A stretch of DNA of 64,000 bases, taken from a virus. The notes beneath the pieces are model-generated. The model did no database searches. It was not told the origin of the DNA and saw nothing but the letters and a program-made list of their open reading frames with translations. Location of the stretch: positions 1-64,000 of the IMG/VR virus record IMGVR_UViG_3300025413_000002. One strand, given 5' to 3'. Both the position numbers and the translations under genes were made by a program. Each line of letters starts with the position of its first letter. Position 1 is the stretch's first letter. Shown here one piece after another: positions 52,690-59,657 of the stretch.

Positions 52690-52962
52690 TTACTTCTCTA
52701 AGCCCTTCATGGTCAGAATGATTCCAACTGCTTCGCTTAGCTTTTGGTCAGGGTCTACTGCATAGAACTCATATGTCCAATCGGGGCCTCGTTGATTTGG
52801 CACATAAGTCCCAATCTCCAAGATGTAACGACTGTTCATAGTCTTAATAAGACCGATACGATGGTTTACAGTCATACCACGCTCATCATCAGGGATTACT
52901 GTTCTAATATCCCCAAACATATTTGTTTCCAACCCTAACCACTTTAAAATTAACTTTCTCAT
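52690..52962 (-). CDS. Hypothetical protein
   Basis: 90 aa from the ATG at 52962 with AAGGGGG upstream, just after the stop of the previous gene. Mixed alpha/beta with IPDDERGMTVNHRIGLIKTM and RGPDWTYEFYAVDPDQKL. No recognised family. Longer in-frame starts would lie inside the nuclease gene. Confidence 0.6.
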   Translation of the reverse strand: MRKLILKWLGLETNMFGDIRTVIPDDERGMTVNHRIGLIKTMNSRYILEIGTYVPNQRGPDWTYEFYAVDPDQKLSEAVGIILTMKGLEK

Positions 52963-52963
52963 G

Positions 52964-53344
52964 CTATAACCCCCTTGCTTTCTTTTCTGCGTGTTCATAC
53001 CAAAAACGGATGAAGTTTTTAAGTGCTTCTTTACTTGTGCCGATGTGAATAAGCGTGCCATCTTTTTGTATTGCCTCAATGTTTGTAACCTCCATGCCAT
53101 CGTCGGTATCCCCTTCAATCAGCAATACAACAATGTCTTCTTTAGTGGCTAGGCGTTTAAGGAGAATCTCTTGCCCCATGCTAATCTTTTCACTTGGTCG
53201 CTTCCACTCACCAATAAGAAAATGCCCAAAACGCTCAATCACCATATCCAAGTTGGATGGCAACAACTTTGGATTACTAGGGATAACCCCAATAAGGTCG
53301 GTGAAGTCCGTATGCTTTGCATCAGGGTTACGCATGGCGGTCAT
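52964..53344 (-). CDS. Probable PD-(D/E)XK nuclease
   Basis: 126 aa. PSNLDMVIERFGHFLIGEWK gives D33 and E46-x-K48 in the PD-(D/E)XK spacing, followed by a Gln-containing helix MGQEILLKRLA and a strand IVVLLIEGD. This resembles small phage nucleases or resolvases. Coupled to the previous gene by ATGA. Assignment rests on the motif alone. Confidence 0.6.
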   Translation of the reverse strand: MTAMRNPDAKHTDFTDLIGVIPSNPKLLPSNLDMVIERFGHFLIGEWKRPSEKISMGQEILLKRLATKEDIVVLLIEGDTDDGMEVTNIEAIQKDGTLIHIGTSKEALKNFIRFWYEHAEKKARGL

Positions 53345-53796
53345 TTACTTTGACCCCCTAATAAGTTTCCCAAACTGCTCAAGCCCCCTAATGATGCTTG
53401 TTGATATGGGTTCTGTGCTTGTTGAGCCTTTATTCGTTGCTGAGCCTGATGCGCCTCGTAAGCCATTTGCATTGATTGCATTTGTAGTGCTTGTTGATGG
53501 AGAGCCATGTGTTGAGCGTGGGTCTGACCACCCGAAAGCATAGCGCTCTTTAGCTCTATATCGGATGGTGTCTGTGACTTTGGGTCGAGGAGTTCCTCCA
53601 TTACTCGTGCATGGAATCTGTTTAAACTTATTTTCTTTTTACCTTCTTGGTAAGCCGTTTTATCTTCTTCACTTAAATGGTGTTCAAAATCCTCATAGAT
53701 TGCATCCCATTTACTACGTCCTAAATTAAGGCTGTAGTTAAACTCATCAGGGTTGCTTTCCATGCGCTTTAATAGAATCTCTATGGTTGGGTTCAT
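53341..53796 (-). CDS. RMxSNPxEF-family protein, paralogue 1
   Basis: 151 aa. N-terminus IEILLKRMESNPDEFNYSLN and a helical core (FHARVMEELLDPK) are followed by a Gln/Ala/Met-rich tail. Two relatives lie at 53793 and 57175, sharing the L-L-x-R-M-x-S-N-P-x-E-F start and an R-x-x-V-M-x-x-L-L element. Function unknown. Confidence 0.65.
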   Translation of the reverse strand: MNPTIEILLKRMESNPDEFNYSLNLGRSKWDAIYEDFEHHLSEEDKTAYQEGKKKISLNRFHARVMEELLDPKSQTPSDIELKSAMLSGGQTHAQHMALHQQALQMQSMQMAYEAHQAQQRIKAQQAQNPYQQASLGGLSSLGNLLGGQSK

Positions 53797-54284
53797 AGCA
53801 CTCTCCTCTTAATCGTTTCTAGTTCTTCTTCGCTGATGCTTGTGTTTCCTATGTTTAAAGTGACTGCATAAGACGTGTTTGGAAAAGAAGCCCATGTCGT
53901 TCCTGTTCCAGCACCACTACTAACTAATGCAGACCCCCCCAAGCCCGAATTCCCCAAAACCACGTTTGGGGCTGACGTCATAGGAGATGATAGTTCCCTT
54001 GCCTCAGCAAGAATTTCTCGCATTACATAGTCATCAAAGCGTTTGCGTAGGAATTTGCAATAGCCGTCATAGATTGCATTTTGTTCGGCAGCCGTAAGTC
54101 CACTTAAATGATTTGGGAAAGGTAATTTATCGCTGCCAGCTTCTTTTGCAATAACTAATTGCTCGAGTATGCGCCCCCACTTGCCGTAGTTACCACTACT
54201 GACATTGAACTCCTCAGGGTTACTTTCCATGCGTTTGAGAATAATCTGCACGCCTGTGCAGAACTCAGGGTTTTGTTCTTTCAT
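53793..54284 (-). CDS. RMxSNPxEF-family protein, paralogue 2
   Basis: 163 aa. VQIILKRMESNPEEFNVSSG at the N-terminus, KWGRILEQL, then RFDDYVMREILAEA, and a Gly/Ser/Ala/Thr-rich tail. Adjacent to and overlapping paralogue 1 (ATGA), so probably a tandem duplicate whose tails have diverged. Overlaps the VRR nuclease gene by 20 bases. Confidence 0.65.
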   Translation of the reverse strand: MKEQNPEFCTGVQIILKRMESNPEEFNVSSGNYGKWGRILEQLVIAKEAGSDKLPFPNHLSGLTAAEQNAIYDGYCKFLRKRFDDYVMREILAEARELSSPMTSAPNVVLGNSGLGGSALVSSGAGTGTTWASFPNTSYAVTLNIGNTSISEEELETIKRRVL

Positions 54285-54576
54285 GCGTTAATCCTTTTAG
54301 TATCTCATCTAACATTGTTAGGTTCGTTTCATTGATAACCAATGTAACGCCTCCAGCCTCATTTATTTTTTGTAGTTCTCGTTCTTGTAGAGCCGTTGGC
54401 TTGTTGTCGCCAGCTTTGCACTCTATGGCTAGGAATTTACCGCGCACGCAACATATGATGTCGGGGATTCCTGAACGCCCAAACCCAGTCATAACTGGGT
54501 AGAAATAATATGCGCCGTATTGCTTGAGCAACTTAACGCAATTCTCTTTTACTTTCTTTTCGGGTGTGCTTGCCAT
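54265..54576 (-). CDS. VRR-NUC nuclease
   Basis: 103 aa. The fold is indicated by GFGRSGIPDIICCVRGKFLA and IECKAGDNKPTALQERELQK: D39, E52-x-K54 and the following Gln are the PD-(D/E)XK set of VRR-NUC phage proteins. It may act as junction or branch endonuclease during replication. A perfect promoter stands so close that the predicted transcript begins at about the A of the ATG, so the mRNA may be leaderless. It contains one copy of the 13-bp dyad. Confidence 0.85.
   Translation of the reverse strand: MASTPEKKVKENCVKLLKQYGAYYFYPVMTGFGRSGIPDIICCVRGKFLAIECKAGDNKPTALQERELQKINEAGGVTLVINETNLTMLDEILKGLTHERTKP
54309..54321. repeat. Dyad CTAACATTGTTAG, copy 1 (perfect arms)
   Basis: Inside the VRR-NUC gene, read as L-T-M-L on the - strand. 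Leftmost member of the cluster. Confidence 0.85.
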
Positions 54577-54582
54577 GCCACG

Positions 54583-54610
54583 ATTATAACATGGTTCTTT
54601 ACTCTGTCAA
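54583..54610 (-). promoter_or_regulatory. Perfect-consensus sigma70 promoter, leftward
   Basis: On the - strand TTGACA (54610-54605), 16-base spacer GAGTAAAGAACCATGT, TATAAT (54588-54583), with TGT before the -10 giving an extended -10. Initiation is expected at about 54576, the first base of the VRR-NUC start codon. Confidence 0.9.
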
Positions 54611-54619
54611 AGAGTTTAT

Positions 54620-54820
54620 TATATTTATTTTATGGGGGTTAATACTAGGTGGGAATGAGGGGTTAGTATATTAGCACGCCCCTCGTCGTGTTCGTGAAAG
54701 GTGGGTAGTGAGGAATCAACCTTTGTGCCTAGACCCCAGCTACCACGACAACTCGCTTACCGCATATACAAGACATCATAAGCTATTGTCTTTTACGAAA
54801 TGCTCTAGGCACTTAGTTCT
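54620..54820. other. Structured non-coding region upstream of the replication genes
   Basis: No supported gene in 54577-54820, the largest gap in the window. Arms GTGCCTAGA (54725-54733) and TCTAGGCAC (54804-54812) pair perfectly and enclose a further AAGACA/TGTCTT hairpin; AAAGGT/ACCTTT arms lie at about 54699-54720, and 54611-54640 is AT-rich. Candidate structured RNA, leader or origin. Confidence 0.5.
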
Positions 54821-55213
54821 TTACTTCCTACGCTCAAGTATAGGTAGGTTTGCTTCTGTCGGAATGTAGATAACTTGGTTTTGAGTATGTTCCAAATTGT
54901 TTACAAACAGATAACGCAAATAATCTTCGTTGTTCTTTAAGCTATCGCCAATAATCTGATTCGCTTTGGCTACGCCCTTAGCACGCTCTACTTCAGCATT
55001 AGCTAGCATTGTAGCGGAATCCATCTTAGCTTGCGCTTCTTGCACCATCACTTGCTTACTGAAATTGGCTTTCGCCAACTCAGCTTCGCCCTCCATCTTT
55101 TGGTGGTAAACATTATACATAGGCATACCATACATACAACTACCTACACCCGATGCAATAACAAACACAACCAATGCACCTAACTTGATAAGTGATTTTA
55201 AATCATCATTCAT
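54821..55213 (-). CDS. Membrane-anchored SPFH/prohibitin-like fragment
   Basis: 130 aa. One N-terminal membrane helix (LGALVVFVIASGVGSCMYGM), then a charged helix (AEVERAKGVAKANQIIGDSL) and DYLRYLFVNNLEH with VIYIPTEANLPILE, which match the end of SPFH/band-7 proteins and similar small phage proteins. The SPFH core domain itself is absent. Likely a periplasm-facing membrane scaffold; purpose unknown. Confidence 0.6.
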   Translation of the reverse strand: MNDDLKSLIKLGALVVFVIASGVGSCMYGMPMYNVYHQKMEGEAELAKANFSKQVMVQEAQAKMDSATMLANAEVERAKGVAKANQIIGDSLKNNEDYLRYLFVNNLEHTQNQVIYIPTEANLPILERRK

Positions 55214-55680
55214 TTTACTTTCTCCATGTTAGCAATCTCACGCTTTAGATACCACTCGGCTTTCTTTAAGTCCTCAATCTTCATGCCTTTGTAGTGCGCA
55301 CGAGATACATACTTCACAACATTACCCAAGTTATAACCCAACTGCTTAGCTTCGATAAAATCAATCGTTTCAATACCACCAGTTTTGTAGTGGCTTGGGC
55401 TATTCACATTGTCCACGCTAAAGTCCATGACTTTATATTGATTACCGCTAACGCCTTGGAATACTCCAGCACCCACCGCCTTAACTGTTTCACTACCAAT
55501 TCTAGCTTTCGGTTTCTTTTTAACTGCAACATCACCAGCCTTAAACAATTTGTGCTTGACTACATACACATAGTTCACATCTACACCTGTTGCCTTGGCA
55601 ATCTCGGTAGGCTTTGCACCTTGGTTACGCTTTAAGAAAGCCTCGACCTTTTGTGCTTTTGTATACGCTTTACGACCCAT
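55210..55680 (-). CDS. HTH plus DUF3310 protein
   Basis: 156 aa. The first 60 residues (KVEAFLKRNQGAKPTEIAKA, VDVNYVYVVKHKLF) form a helix-turn-helix. The last 65 have VNSPSHYKTGGIETIDFIEA and VKYVSRAHYKGMKIEDLKKA, the DUF3310 signature, a domain sometimes annotated as a nucleotide kinase in phages without strong proof. AGGAG upstream; overlaps the next gene by 4 bases. The fusion suggests a DNA-bound role. Confidence 0.8.
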   Translation of the reverse strand: MGRKAYTKAQKVEAFLKRNQGAKPTEIAKATGVDVNYVYVVKHKLFKAGDVAVKKKPKARIGSETVKAVGAGVFQGVSGNQYKVMDFSVDNVNSPSHYKTGGIETIDFIEAKQLGYNLGNVVKYVSRAHYKGMKIEDLKKAEWYLKREIANMEKVK

Positions 55681-55681
55681 C

Positions 55682-55852
55682 TCACTTCTCCTTGTTGATA
55701 AAATTAACTAACACTTTTCGCATCTCGGCTTGCCATTTATGCGAATACTTCCCCTTAAAAAACTCTACTATCTCTGTGGATAGTCTGATACTGGTGCTGA
55801 TAAGTGGGGGGTTCTTTCCTTTCCCCCTCGTTCTCTTTTTAACTTCTTCCAT
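55682..55852 (-). CDS. BrnA-like ribbon-helix-helix protein
   Basis: 56 aa from the ATG at 55852 (AAAGGA upstream). After a basic arm, LISTSIRLSTEIVEFFKGKY and WQAEMRKVLVNFI match the C-terminal part of BrnA-type antitoxins, which bind operator palindromes as ribbon-helix-helix dimers. No BrnT toxin gene is nearby, so it is an orphan, probably a regulator. It lies one gene away from a start codon embedded in the 13-bp dyad. Confidence 0.7.
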   Translation of the reverse strand: MEEVKKRTRGKGKNPPLISTSIRLSTEIVEFFKGKYSHKWQAEMRKVLVNFINKEK

Positions 55853-55853
55853 A

Positions 55854-56042
55854 TCAATCCTTCTTTCCAAACTCGTAATCGGTTCGGTATTCAGATGGTG
55901 GAATCCAACCATACTTACGCCAAACCTTTTGCACATCTGCACCGCCCTGATATACAAACTTTGAATTTGTATCAATAGCCAATGGTAGTTCTGCTTTTGG
56001 CTTTTCTAGTTCCTGTTTGAATATATTTTTTAAACCTAACAT
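55854..56042 (-). CDS. Small conserved phage protein
   Basis: 62 aa. The C-terminal half has FVYQGGADVQKVWRKYGWIP and PSEYRTDY, a pattern I have seen in small proteins of other phages; function unknown. The start codon ATG lies in the centre of a perfect CTAACA-A-TGTTAG dyad, so a protein bound there would cover the initiation region. Confidence 0.75.
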   Translation of the reverse strand: MLGLKNIFKQELEKPKAELPLAIDTNSKFVYQGGADVQKVWRKYGWIPPSEYRTDYEFGKKD

Positions 56043-56048
56043 TGTTAG
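56036..56048. repeat. Dyad, copy 2 (perfect arms), over a start codon
   Basis: CTAACATTGTTAG; the ATG of the 62-aa gene (56042-56040) forms its centre. Confidence 0.9.
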
Positions 56049-56058
56049 TTCTCCCTAG

Positions 56059-56922
56059 TTAAACAACCACATATGAATCTTCGGTAGCACGATAACCCAT
56101 ACCCTCAACTACTGTATTTACTGCAACCAACTTCAACATACCTAACTTCAACTTCAACTCTTGAGGCAACTGCTCAGTAGGGCACATAGTAGTCCCGCCC
56201 TTGTTTCTAATGATGTATTCAGTATCCCTAATTAGAATGGTAGATGCCTCGCCAGCATGAAATGCCTTCTTGAGGGCTTCATTTATTTGTAGCTTCTCAT
56301 GGGCTTCCATATACTTAGCGCAACAATCTTTACCCTCTTGGTTTAGAGTAGCTACAAAGTTATCCCAATTATCCCTAACATACTGAGCCATCGTAGATTG
56401 CAAACCGTTGTAATAACCCCTTGTATCTTGGTTAGCCTTACCCACTAAGCGATTCAGATTATCACTTACCTCGCTTAGGGCTTTCTCAAAATACTCATCA
56501 GTAGTCTTAGGACTGAAATGCTTTTTAACCAAACGCAAAGCCACATCTAACTTAGTAGTCTTGGTGCATGACTGTCTGTCTTTCGTTGCTGAGATTCGGT
56601 CATTACCCACTACCCATTGGTCGCCCCGACTATAACTTCGGTCATAGGCAATATAGCCAAGCATCTCACGCTTTTCATAAACGCCAAATGTTGTGGCTAA
56701 ACGAACTCGAGTCCCATCAGCCAATCTTTCATGATAGTTTCCTCTTGTTGCAACAAAAGTCCAATGGGGATTGCGATTGATTAGTTCGGTCAGCAAGGTA
56801 GCCAAGTGGGGAATAACACCGCCCAACTGTTCACCCCTGTTGTTCTCCGCATACTTATCAAAGTCTACGCTAGGAAATTTATCCTTCGGGATACACTTCA
56901 TCTCATCACTCATTTTCTGCAT
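56059..56922 (-). CDS. Hypothetical protein
   Basis: 287 aa. Start at 56922 or at the in-frame ATG nine bases later. Soluble, mixed alpha/beta, with HWTFVATRGNYHERLADGTR and EMLGYIAYDRSYSRGDQWVV in a beta part and a helical C-terminal half with two adjacent Cys (GKDCCAKYME). I do not recognise it. Overlaps the next upstream gene by 17 bases. Confidence 0.7.
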   Translation of the reverse strand: MQKMSDEMKCIPKDKFPSVDFDKYAENNRGEQLGGVIPHLATLLTELINRNPHWTFVATRGNYHERLADGTRVRLATTFGVYEKREMLGYIAYDRSYSRGDQWVVGNDRISATKDRQSCTKTTKLDVALRLVKKHFSPKTTDEYFEKALSEVSDNLNRLVGKANQDTRGYYNGLQSTMAQYVRDNWDNFVATLNQEGKDCCAKYMEAHEKLQINEALKKAFHAGEASTILIRDTEYIIRNKGGTTMCPTEQLPQELKLKLGMLKLVAVNTVVEGMGYRATEDSYVVV

Positions 56923-57175
56923 TACCTTTCAATAGTTTAATTAACGCCAACGCTTCTTTCCTGTGTTTAATCCTATCTGCTACTAAGTCCATACCTTGCC
57001 ATACTTGATACCGCCCTCGTCTTGGCATTATTAGTCTTGGTGCATTAAATATGTTTTGGTATGTGTTTTCAAACAAGCTATTGATTAGTTGCATCTTAGT
57101 AGTGCCCATAGATTGTGCCAATGCTTGCGTATAGGATTTACCCATCTGCACAAACACCTCATCGCTTACGCCCAT
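56906..57175 (-). CDS. Hypothetical protein
   Basis: 89 aa with a helical first half and PRRGRYQVWQGMDLVADRIK plus HRKEALALIKLLK at the end; this strand-then-helix ending resembles the small protein at 57696 (LTAKEARGYAKLLQEN). Start overlaps the stop of the upstream gene. Function unknown. Confidence 0.65.
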   Translation of the reverse strand: MGVSDEVFVQMGKSYTQALAQSMGTTKMQLINSLFENTYQNIFNAPRLIMPRRGRYQVWQGMDLVADRIKHRKEALALIKLLKGNAENE

Positions 57176-57501
57176 TATCTTTTCCTCACTTTCGGCTTAG
57201 GCGCACCCAACAACTTACGCATTACCGCTTGCTCATACTCTTGTCGATACAAACTATGTAACTTTTCTTGCAACAATTTTTTCTCATACTCAGTTAGATA
57301 AAACTCGGGTATGGCTAAACTTAATTCTTCACCATCTTCTACTAACTGGCTCATTGGTCTAGTAGGTAGAAAGTGATACCACTTGCTGTCGCTAATTGAA
57401 TCTCCGTAGTTCTCTATATCACCAAACACAAACTCAAGCGGGTTAGAATCCATACGCTGAAGCAACAACTCAACACCCTTACTTACTGTATCTTCTTTCA
57501 T
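57175..57501 (-). CDS. RMxSNPxEF-family protein, paralogue 3
   Basis: 108 aa from the ATG at 57501 (GGTGGGAG upstream). VELLLQRMDSNPLEFVFGDI at the N-terminus and YEQAVMRKLLGAPKPKVRK at the end align with the proteins at 53341 and 53793; the tail is basic instead of Gln- or Gly-rich. Function unknown. Confidence 0.65.
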   Translation of the reverse strand: MKEDTVSKGVELLLQRMDSNPLEFVFGDIENYGDSISDSKWYHFLPTRPMSQLVEDGEELSLAIPEFYLTEYEKKLLQEKLHSLYRQEYEQAVMRKLLGAPKPKVRKR

Positions 57502-57695
57502 TTCTCTCCCACCTTTCTGATACATACTTGGTCGCCATCGTGATACAACTCCGCTTTACCTTCATGCAACGCTTCAAATACTTTCATGGTTATCAGCTTA
57601 TGAAAGCGCAACTCTAATACTGCTTTAACCCACAAACCTAACAATGTTAGGATTACCGCAAATAAAAACATATCTGAATAAGTTAGTTCAATCAT
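57498..57695 (-). CDS. Small single-pass membrane protein
   Basis: 65 aa. One N-terminal transmembrane helix (MFLFAVILTLLGLWVKAVLE) and a cytoplasmic charged tail. The helix codons contain a perfect copy of the 13-bp dyad read as L-T-L-L. Overlaps the next gene by 4 bases. Function unknown. Confidence 0.7.
   Translation of the reverse strand: MIELTYSDMFLFAVILTLLGLWVKAVLELRFHKLITMKVFEALHEGKAELYHDGDQVCIRKVGEK
57638..57650. repeat. Dyad, copy 3 (perfect arms)
   Basis: CTAACAATGTTAG (centre A on +), inside the codons of a membrane helix. Confidence 0.85.
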
Positions 57696-57890
57696 TTAAT
57701 TCTCCTGTAATAACTTCGCATACCCTCTAGCTTCCTTAGCCGTTAGGTATTGTTTAATAATCGCAACTGGATAAGTGTTTCTATAAGTTCCCACATAAGT
57801 TTGAGCCTTGACCACCGCCCAGTTCCCCTTCTTAATCATATGCGCCATGTATACATAGTTTGGTCTAGGTTCATCTGTGTTATCCCACAT
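57696..57890 (-). CDS. Small hypothetical protein
   Basis: 64 aa from the ATG at 57890 overlapping the preceding stop (TGATG), GAGGAGAGGA upstream. NWAVVKAQTYVGTYRNTYPV then YLTAKEARGYAKLLQEN: a beta hairpin followed by a helix, a recurring layout among the small genes here. Function unknown. Confidence 0.7.
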   Translation of the reverse strand: MWDNTDEPRPNYVYMAHMIKKGNWAVVKAQTYVGTYRNTYPVAIIKQYLTAKEARGYAKLLQEN

Positions 57891-58129
57891 CACTTCCTCT
57901 CCTCAGGTTTACCAGCTAGCTTGCCAATGCGATAGATAGAGTCAGGCAATATGGTTATGGTGAATTTGCCCGCATCGTCTTGCTCCCACACATGGAATGT
58001 ATTAGGTGCATTAGAGTTATATTTCTCATCAAACATCTCAGCTTTAGTTAGCATCTCACCTAGCCTTAGGGCATCCTCAGTATCTACAATGTAGCTTTTG
58101 TAGCCGAGGTTAATCACACACTTACTCAT
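57890..58129 (-). CDS. Small hypothetical protein
   Basis: 79 aa from the ATG at 58129 (CAGGAGA upstream), which overlaps the end of the 51-aa gene. Small alpha/beta protein (CVINLGYKSYIVDTEDALRL, KFTITILPDSIYRIGKLAG). The longer frame to 58282 would overlap the 51-aa gene entirely and is not used. Function unknown. Confidence 0.7.
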   Translation of the reverse strand: MSKCVINLGYKSYIVDTEDALRLGEMLTKAEMFDEKYNSNAPNTFHVWEQDDAGKFTITILPDSIYRIGKLAGKPEERK

Positions 58130-58277
58130 AGTCGAAATCTCCTGTGTCGATTTTGTCTTGCAATAGGACAATCGCTTGCATCCAACCCGCCCTAAAATAC
58201 TGACGAGCCATGTTTCCAAACGAGCCAGCTTCCACCTCAGGGAATAAATCATCAAACTCTTCCTCCCATCTTTCCAT
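58122..58277 (-). CDS. Small acidic protein (51 aa)
   Basis: ATG at 58277 after AGGAGGATATGAA, 51 codons to TAA at 58122. Acidic N-terminus (ERWEEEFDDLFPEVEAGSFG), then ARQYFRAGWMQAIVLLQDKI. The (F)-x-A-G-(W/F/Y) helix recalls three other small proteins at 62450, 62755 and 63627. Function unknown. Confidence 0.72.
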   Translation of the reverse strand: MERWEEEFDDLFPEVEAGSFGNMARQYFRAGWMQAIVLLQDKIDTGDFDYE

Positions 58278-58288
58278 TTCATATCCTC

Positions 58289-59494
58289 CTAGTTCACATA
58301 GATAGTCTTACCAACGGGAGCAACCGCATTACCCCCACCAACAATCGCCCACAACATCGGCACATCTTGCCACTCCTCAGGTGTTCCCCAATCACCGATA
58401 TATCCATCAGTTAGATTGATGATGCACTCAGGCTTGATACTTTGTTCCTTCAAGTGGTGCGCCATACATCTTGGGTCTGTGCCACCACCGCCCATTACTT
58501 TAGTCTCACTAACAATGTTAGATACTGCTGAACCCTCATACTGCTCATGGTTTGCTACTGACGCATCCCAATACACTAGGTCAATCTTCTGTGGCGATAC
58601 CTCATTCACAATGCCTTGCACTTCACTCAAACAATCAGCAATCTCCCTAGCACCTTGACTACCGCTAGTGTCAATGCCAATCGCAATATGTCCAATCTTC
58701 TCACTCACCATGCTAGGCATATAACAATCCATCGCTAAGTATCTGCGATTAGGTCTGCGCCATGATGATGAATCACGACCAGCGCATACAGTCTTAACAA
58801 ACTCACGCAACTGTTCACGCCAATCCACCTTAGGGTTTAACAATTCATCTAGCTCACGATTCATACCCATACCGCCCTTGCCTTGCATTTTGGTTTGAGC
58901 TATCTGTCCTGAGCGCAACGCTTGGTCAATGTCCTTCTCGAGTTCCTTCTTGACTGCATCGGTTAGGTCTTGCGCCCCTTCCCAATCATGGTCATCGAAC
59001 CCATCGCCACCGCTAAACCCTTCCTCTTTGAGAATGTCATACACTTGCTTAGTATTCATACCCTCGAACCGCTTATCAACCAAGCCTATTACCTTGCCAT
59101 CCTTCATTGGCATAGCAATCACATCTTGGTTAGGGTCTAGCTTTACTAACTGCAAATTGATTACATAATCACAAGCGGCATTAGTTAATTCCTTGTCTTG
59201 CTCTGCTAGCTTGCGCCATGTAAACAAATGACGATACGCTTTGTGCAACGCCTCATGCAATACAACGAACGCTAACTCCTTATCGTCTAACATCTTGACG
59301 AACTCACGCCCATATATCTCATCACGACCATTGGTGCAAGCACTAGGAATATCATCACGCACATAAGTCTTACCGACCATGAGGATACCTGACCACAATG
59401 CAAACCTAGCATTACGCATCAAGGCAATCTTCACCTTCTTGAGTCTGCGTTCTTCCTTGCCATCGCTTACAACTTCGTTTGTCTTATCTAACAT
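58289..59494 (-). CDS. VWA-domain metallopeptidase-like protein (DUF2201 type), MoxR partner
   Basis: 401 aa. The N-terminal part has a zincin-like VVLHEALHKAYRH (HEALH 80-84). The C-terminal 130 residues form a von Willebrand A domain with the metal site DTSGS (275-279), GGGGTDP and LTDGYIGDW. This is the DUF2201 layout. The upstream gene two steps away encodes a MoxR-like AAA ATPase, and such pairs act together in remodelling or chelatase-like machines. The start codon lies in a perfect dyad at 59488. Confidence 0.85.
   Translation of the reverse strand: MLDKTNEVVSDGKEERRLKKVKIALMRNARFALWSGILMVGKTYVRDDIPSACTNGRDEIYGREFVKMLDDKELAFVVLHEALHKAYRHLFTWRKLAEQDKELTNAACDYVINLQLVKLDPNQDVIAMPMKDGKVIGLVDKRFEGMNTKQVYDILKEEGFSGGDGFDDHDWEGAQDLTDAVKKELEKDIDQALRSGQIAQTKMQGKGGMGMNRELDELLNPKVDWREQLREFVKTVCAGRDSSSWRRPNRRYLAMDCYMPSMVSEKIGHIAIGIDTSGSQGAREIADCLSEVQGIVNEVSPQKIDLVYWDASVANHEQYEGSAVSNIVSETKVMGGGGTDPRCMAHHLKEQSIKPECIINLTDGYIGDWGTPEEWQDVPMLWAIVGGGNAVAPVGKTIYVN
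58509..58521. repeat. Dyad, copy 4 (perfect arms)
   Basis: CTAACAATGTTAG inside the VWA gene, read as S-N-I-V on the - strand. Confidence 0.85.
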
Positions 59495-59500
59495 TGTTAG
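59488..59500. repeat. Dyad, copy 5 (perfect arms), over a start codon
   Basis: CTAACATTGTTAG; the ATG of the VWA gene (59494-59492) is at its centre. Confidence 0.9.
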
Positions 59501-59504
59501 TTCC

Positions 59505-59657
59505 CTATATCAAATCACTCATCTTAGAAATACCTCGTTCATAAAGTAGCTTACGCAACTTACCCATAGCATGGTATTGAATCTGCCTGACTCGCTCTCT
59601 GCTTATGGTGTCCCGCTTAACTACCTTACGCTTTTTGGGCTTGGCTTCTTCGCTCAT
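59505..59657 (-). CDS. Mini-protein with a sigma70 region 4.2 helix-turn-helix
   Basis: 50 aa from the ATG overlapping the AAA gene stop (ATGA) to TAG at 59505. After a basic arm (KPKKRKVVKR), residues 17-38 read TISRERVRQIQYHAMGKLRK, which matches the recognition helix of sigma70 region 4.2 (E. coli TRERIRQIEAKALRKLR) in every -35-contacting position. Regions 2, 3 and 4.1 are missing. It sits between the MoxR and VWA genes. It may bind -35-like DNA or the host beta flap; function is inferred. Confidence 0.78.
   Translation of the reverse strand: MSEEAKPKKRKVVKRDTISRERVRQIQYHAMGKLRKLLYERGISKMSDLI

Noticed and set aside
53055-53543. + strand open frame of 162 codons in the early region
   Set aside because: It lies antisense to two well-supported genes, has no ribosome site and no recognisable domain.
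54725-54812. tRNA-like region with 9-bp closing stem and tRNA-like length
   Set aside because: There is no T-arm consensus, no D-arm and no plausible anticodon arm on either strand, and the closing stem is too long. Kept only as a structured region.
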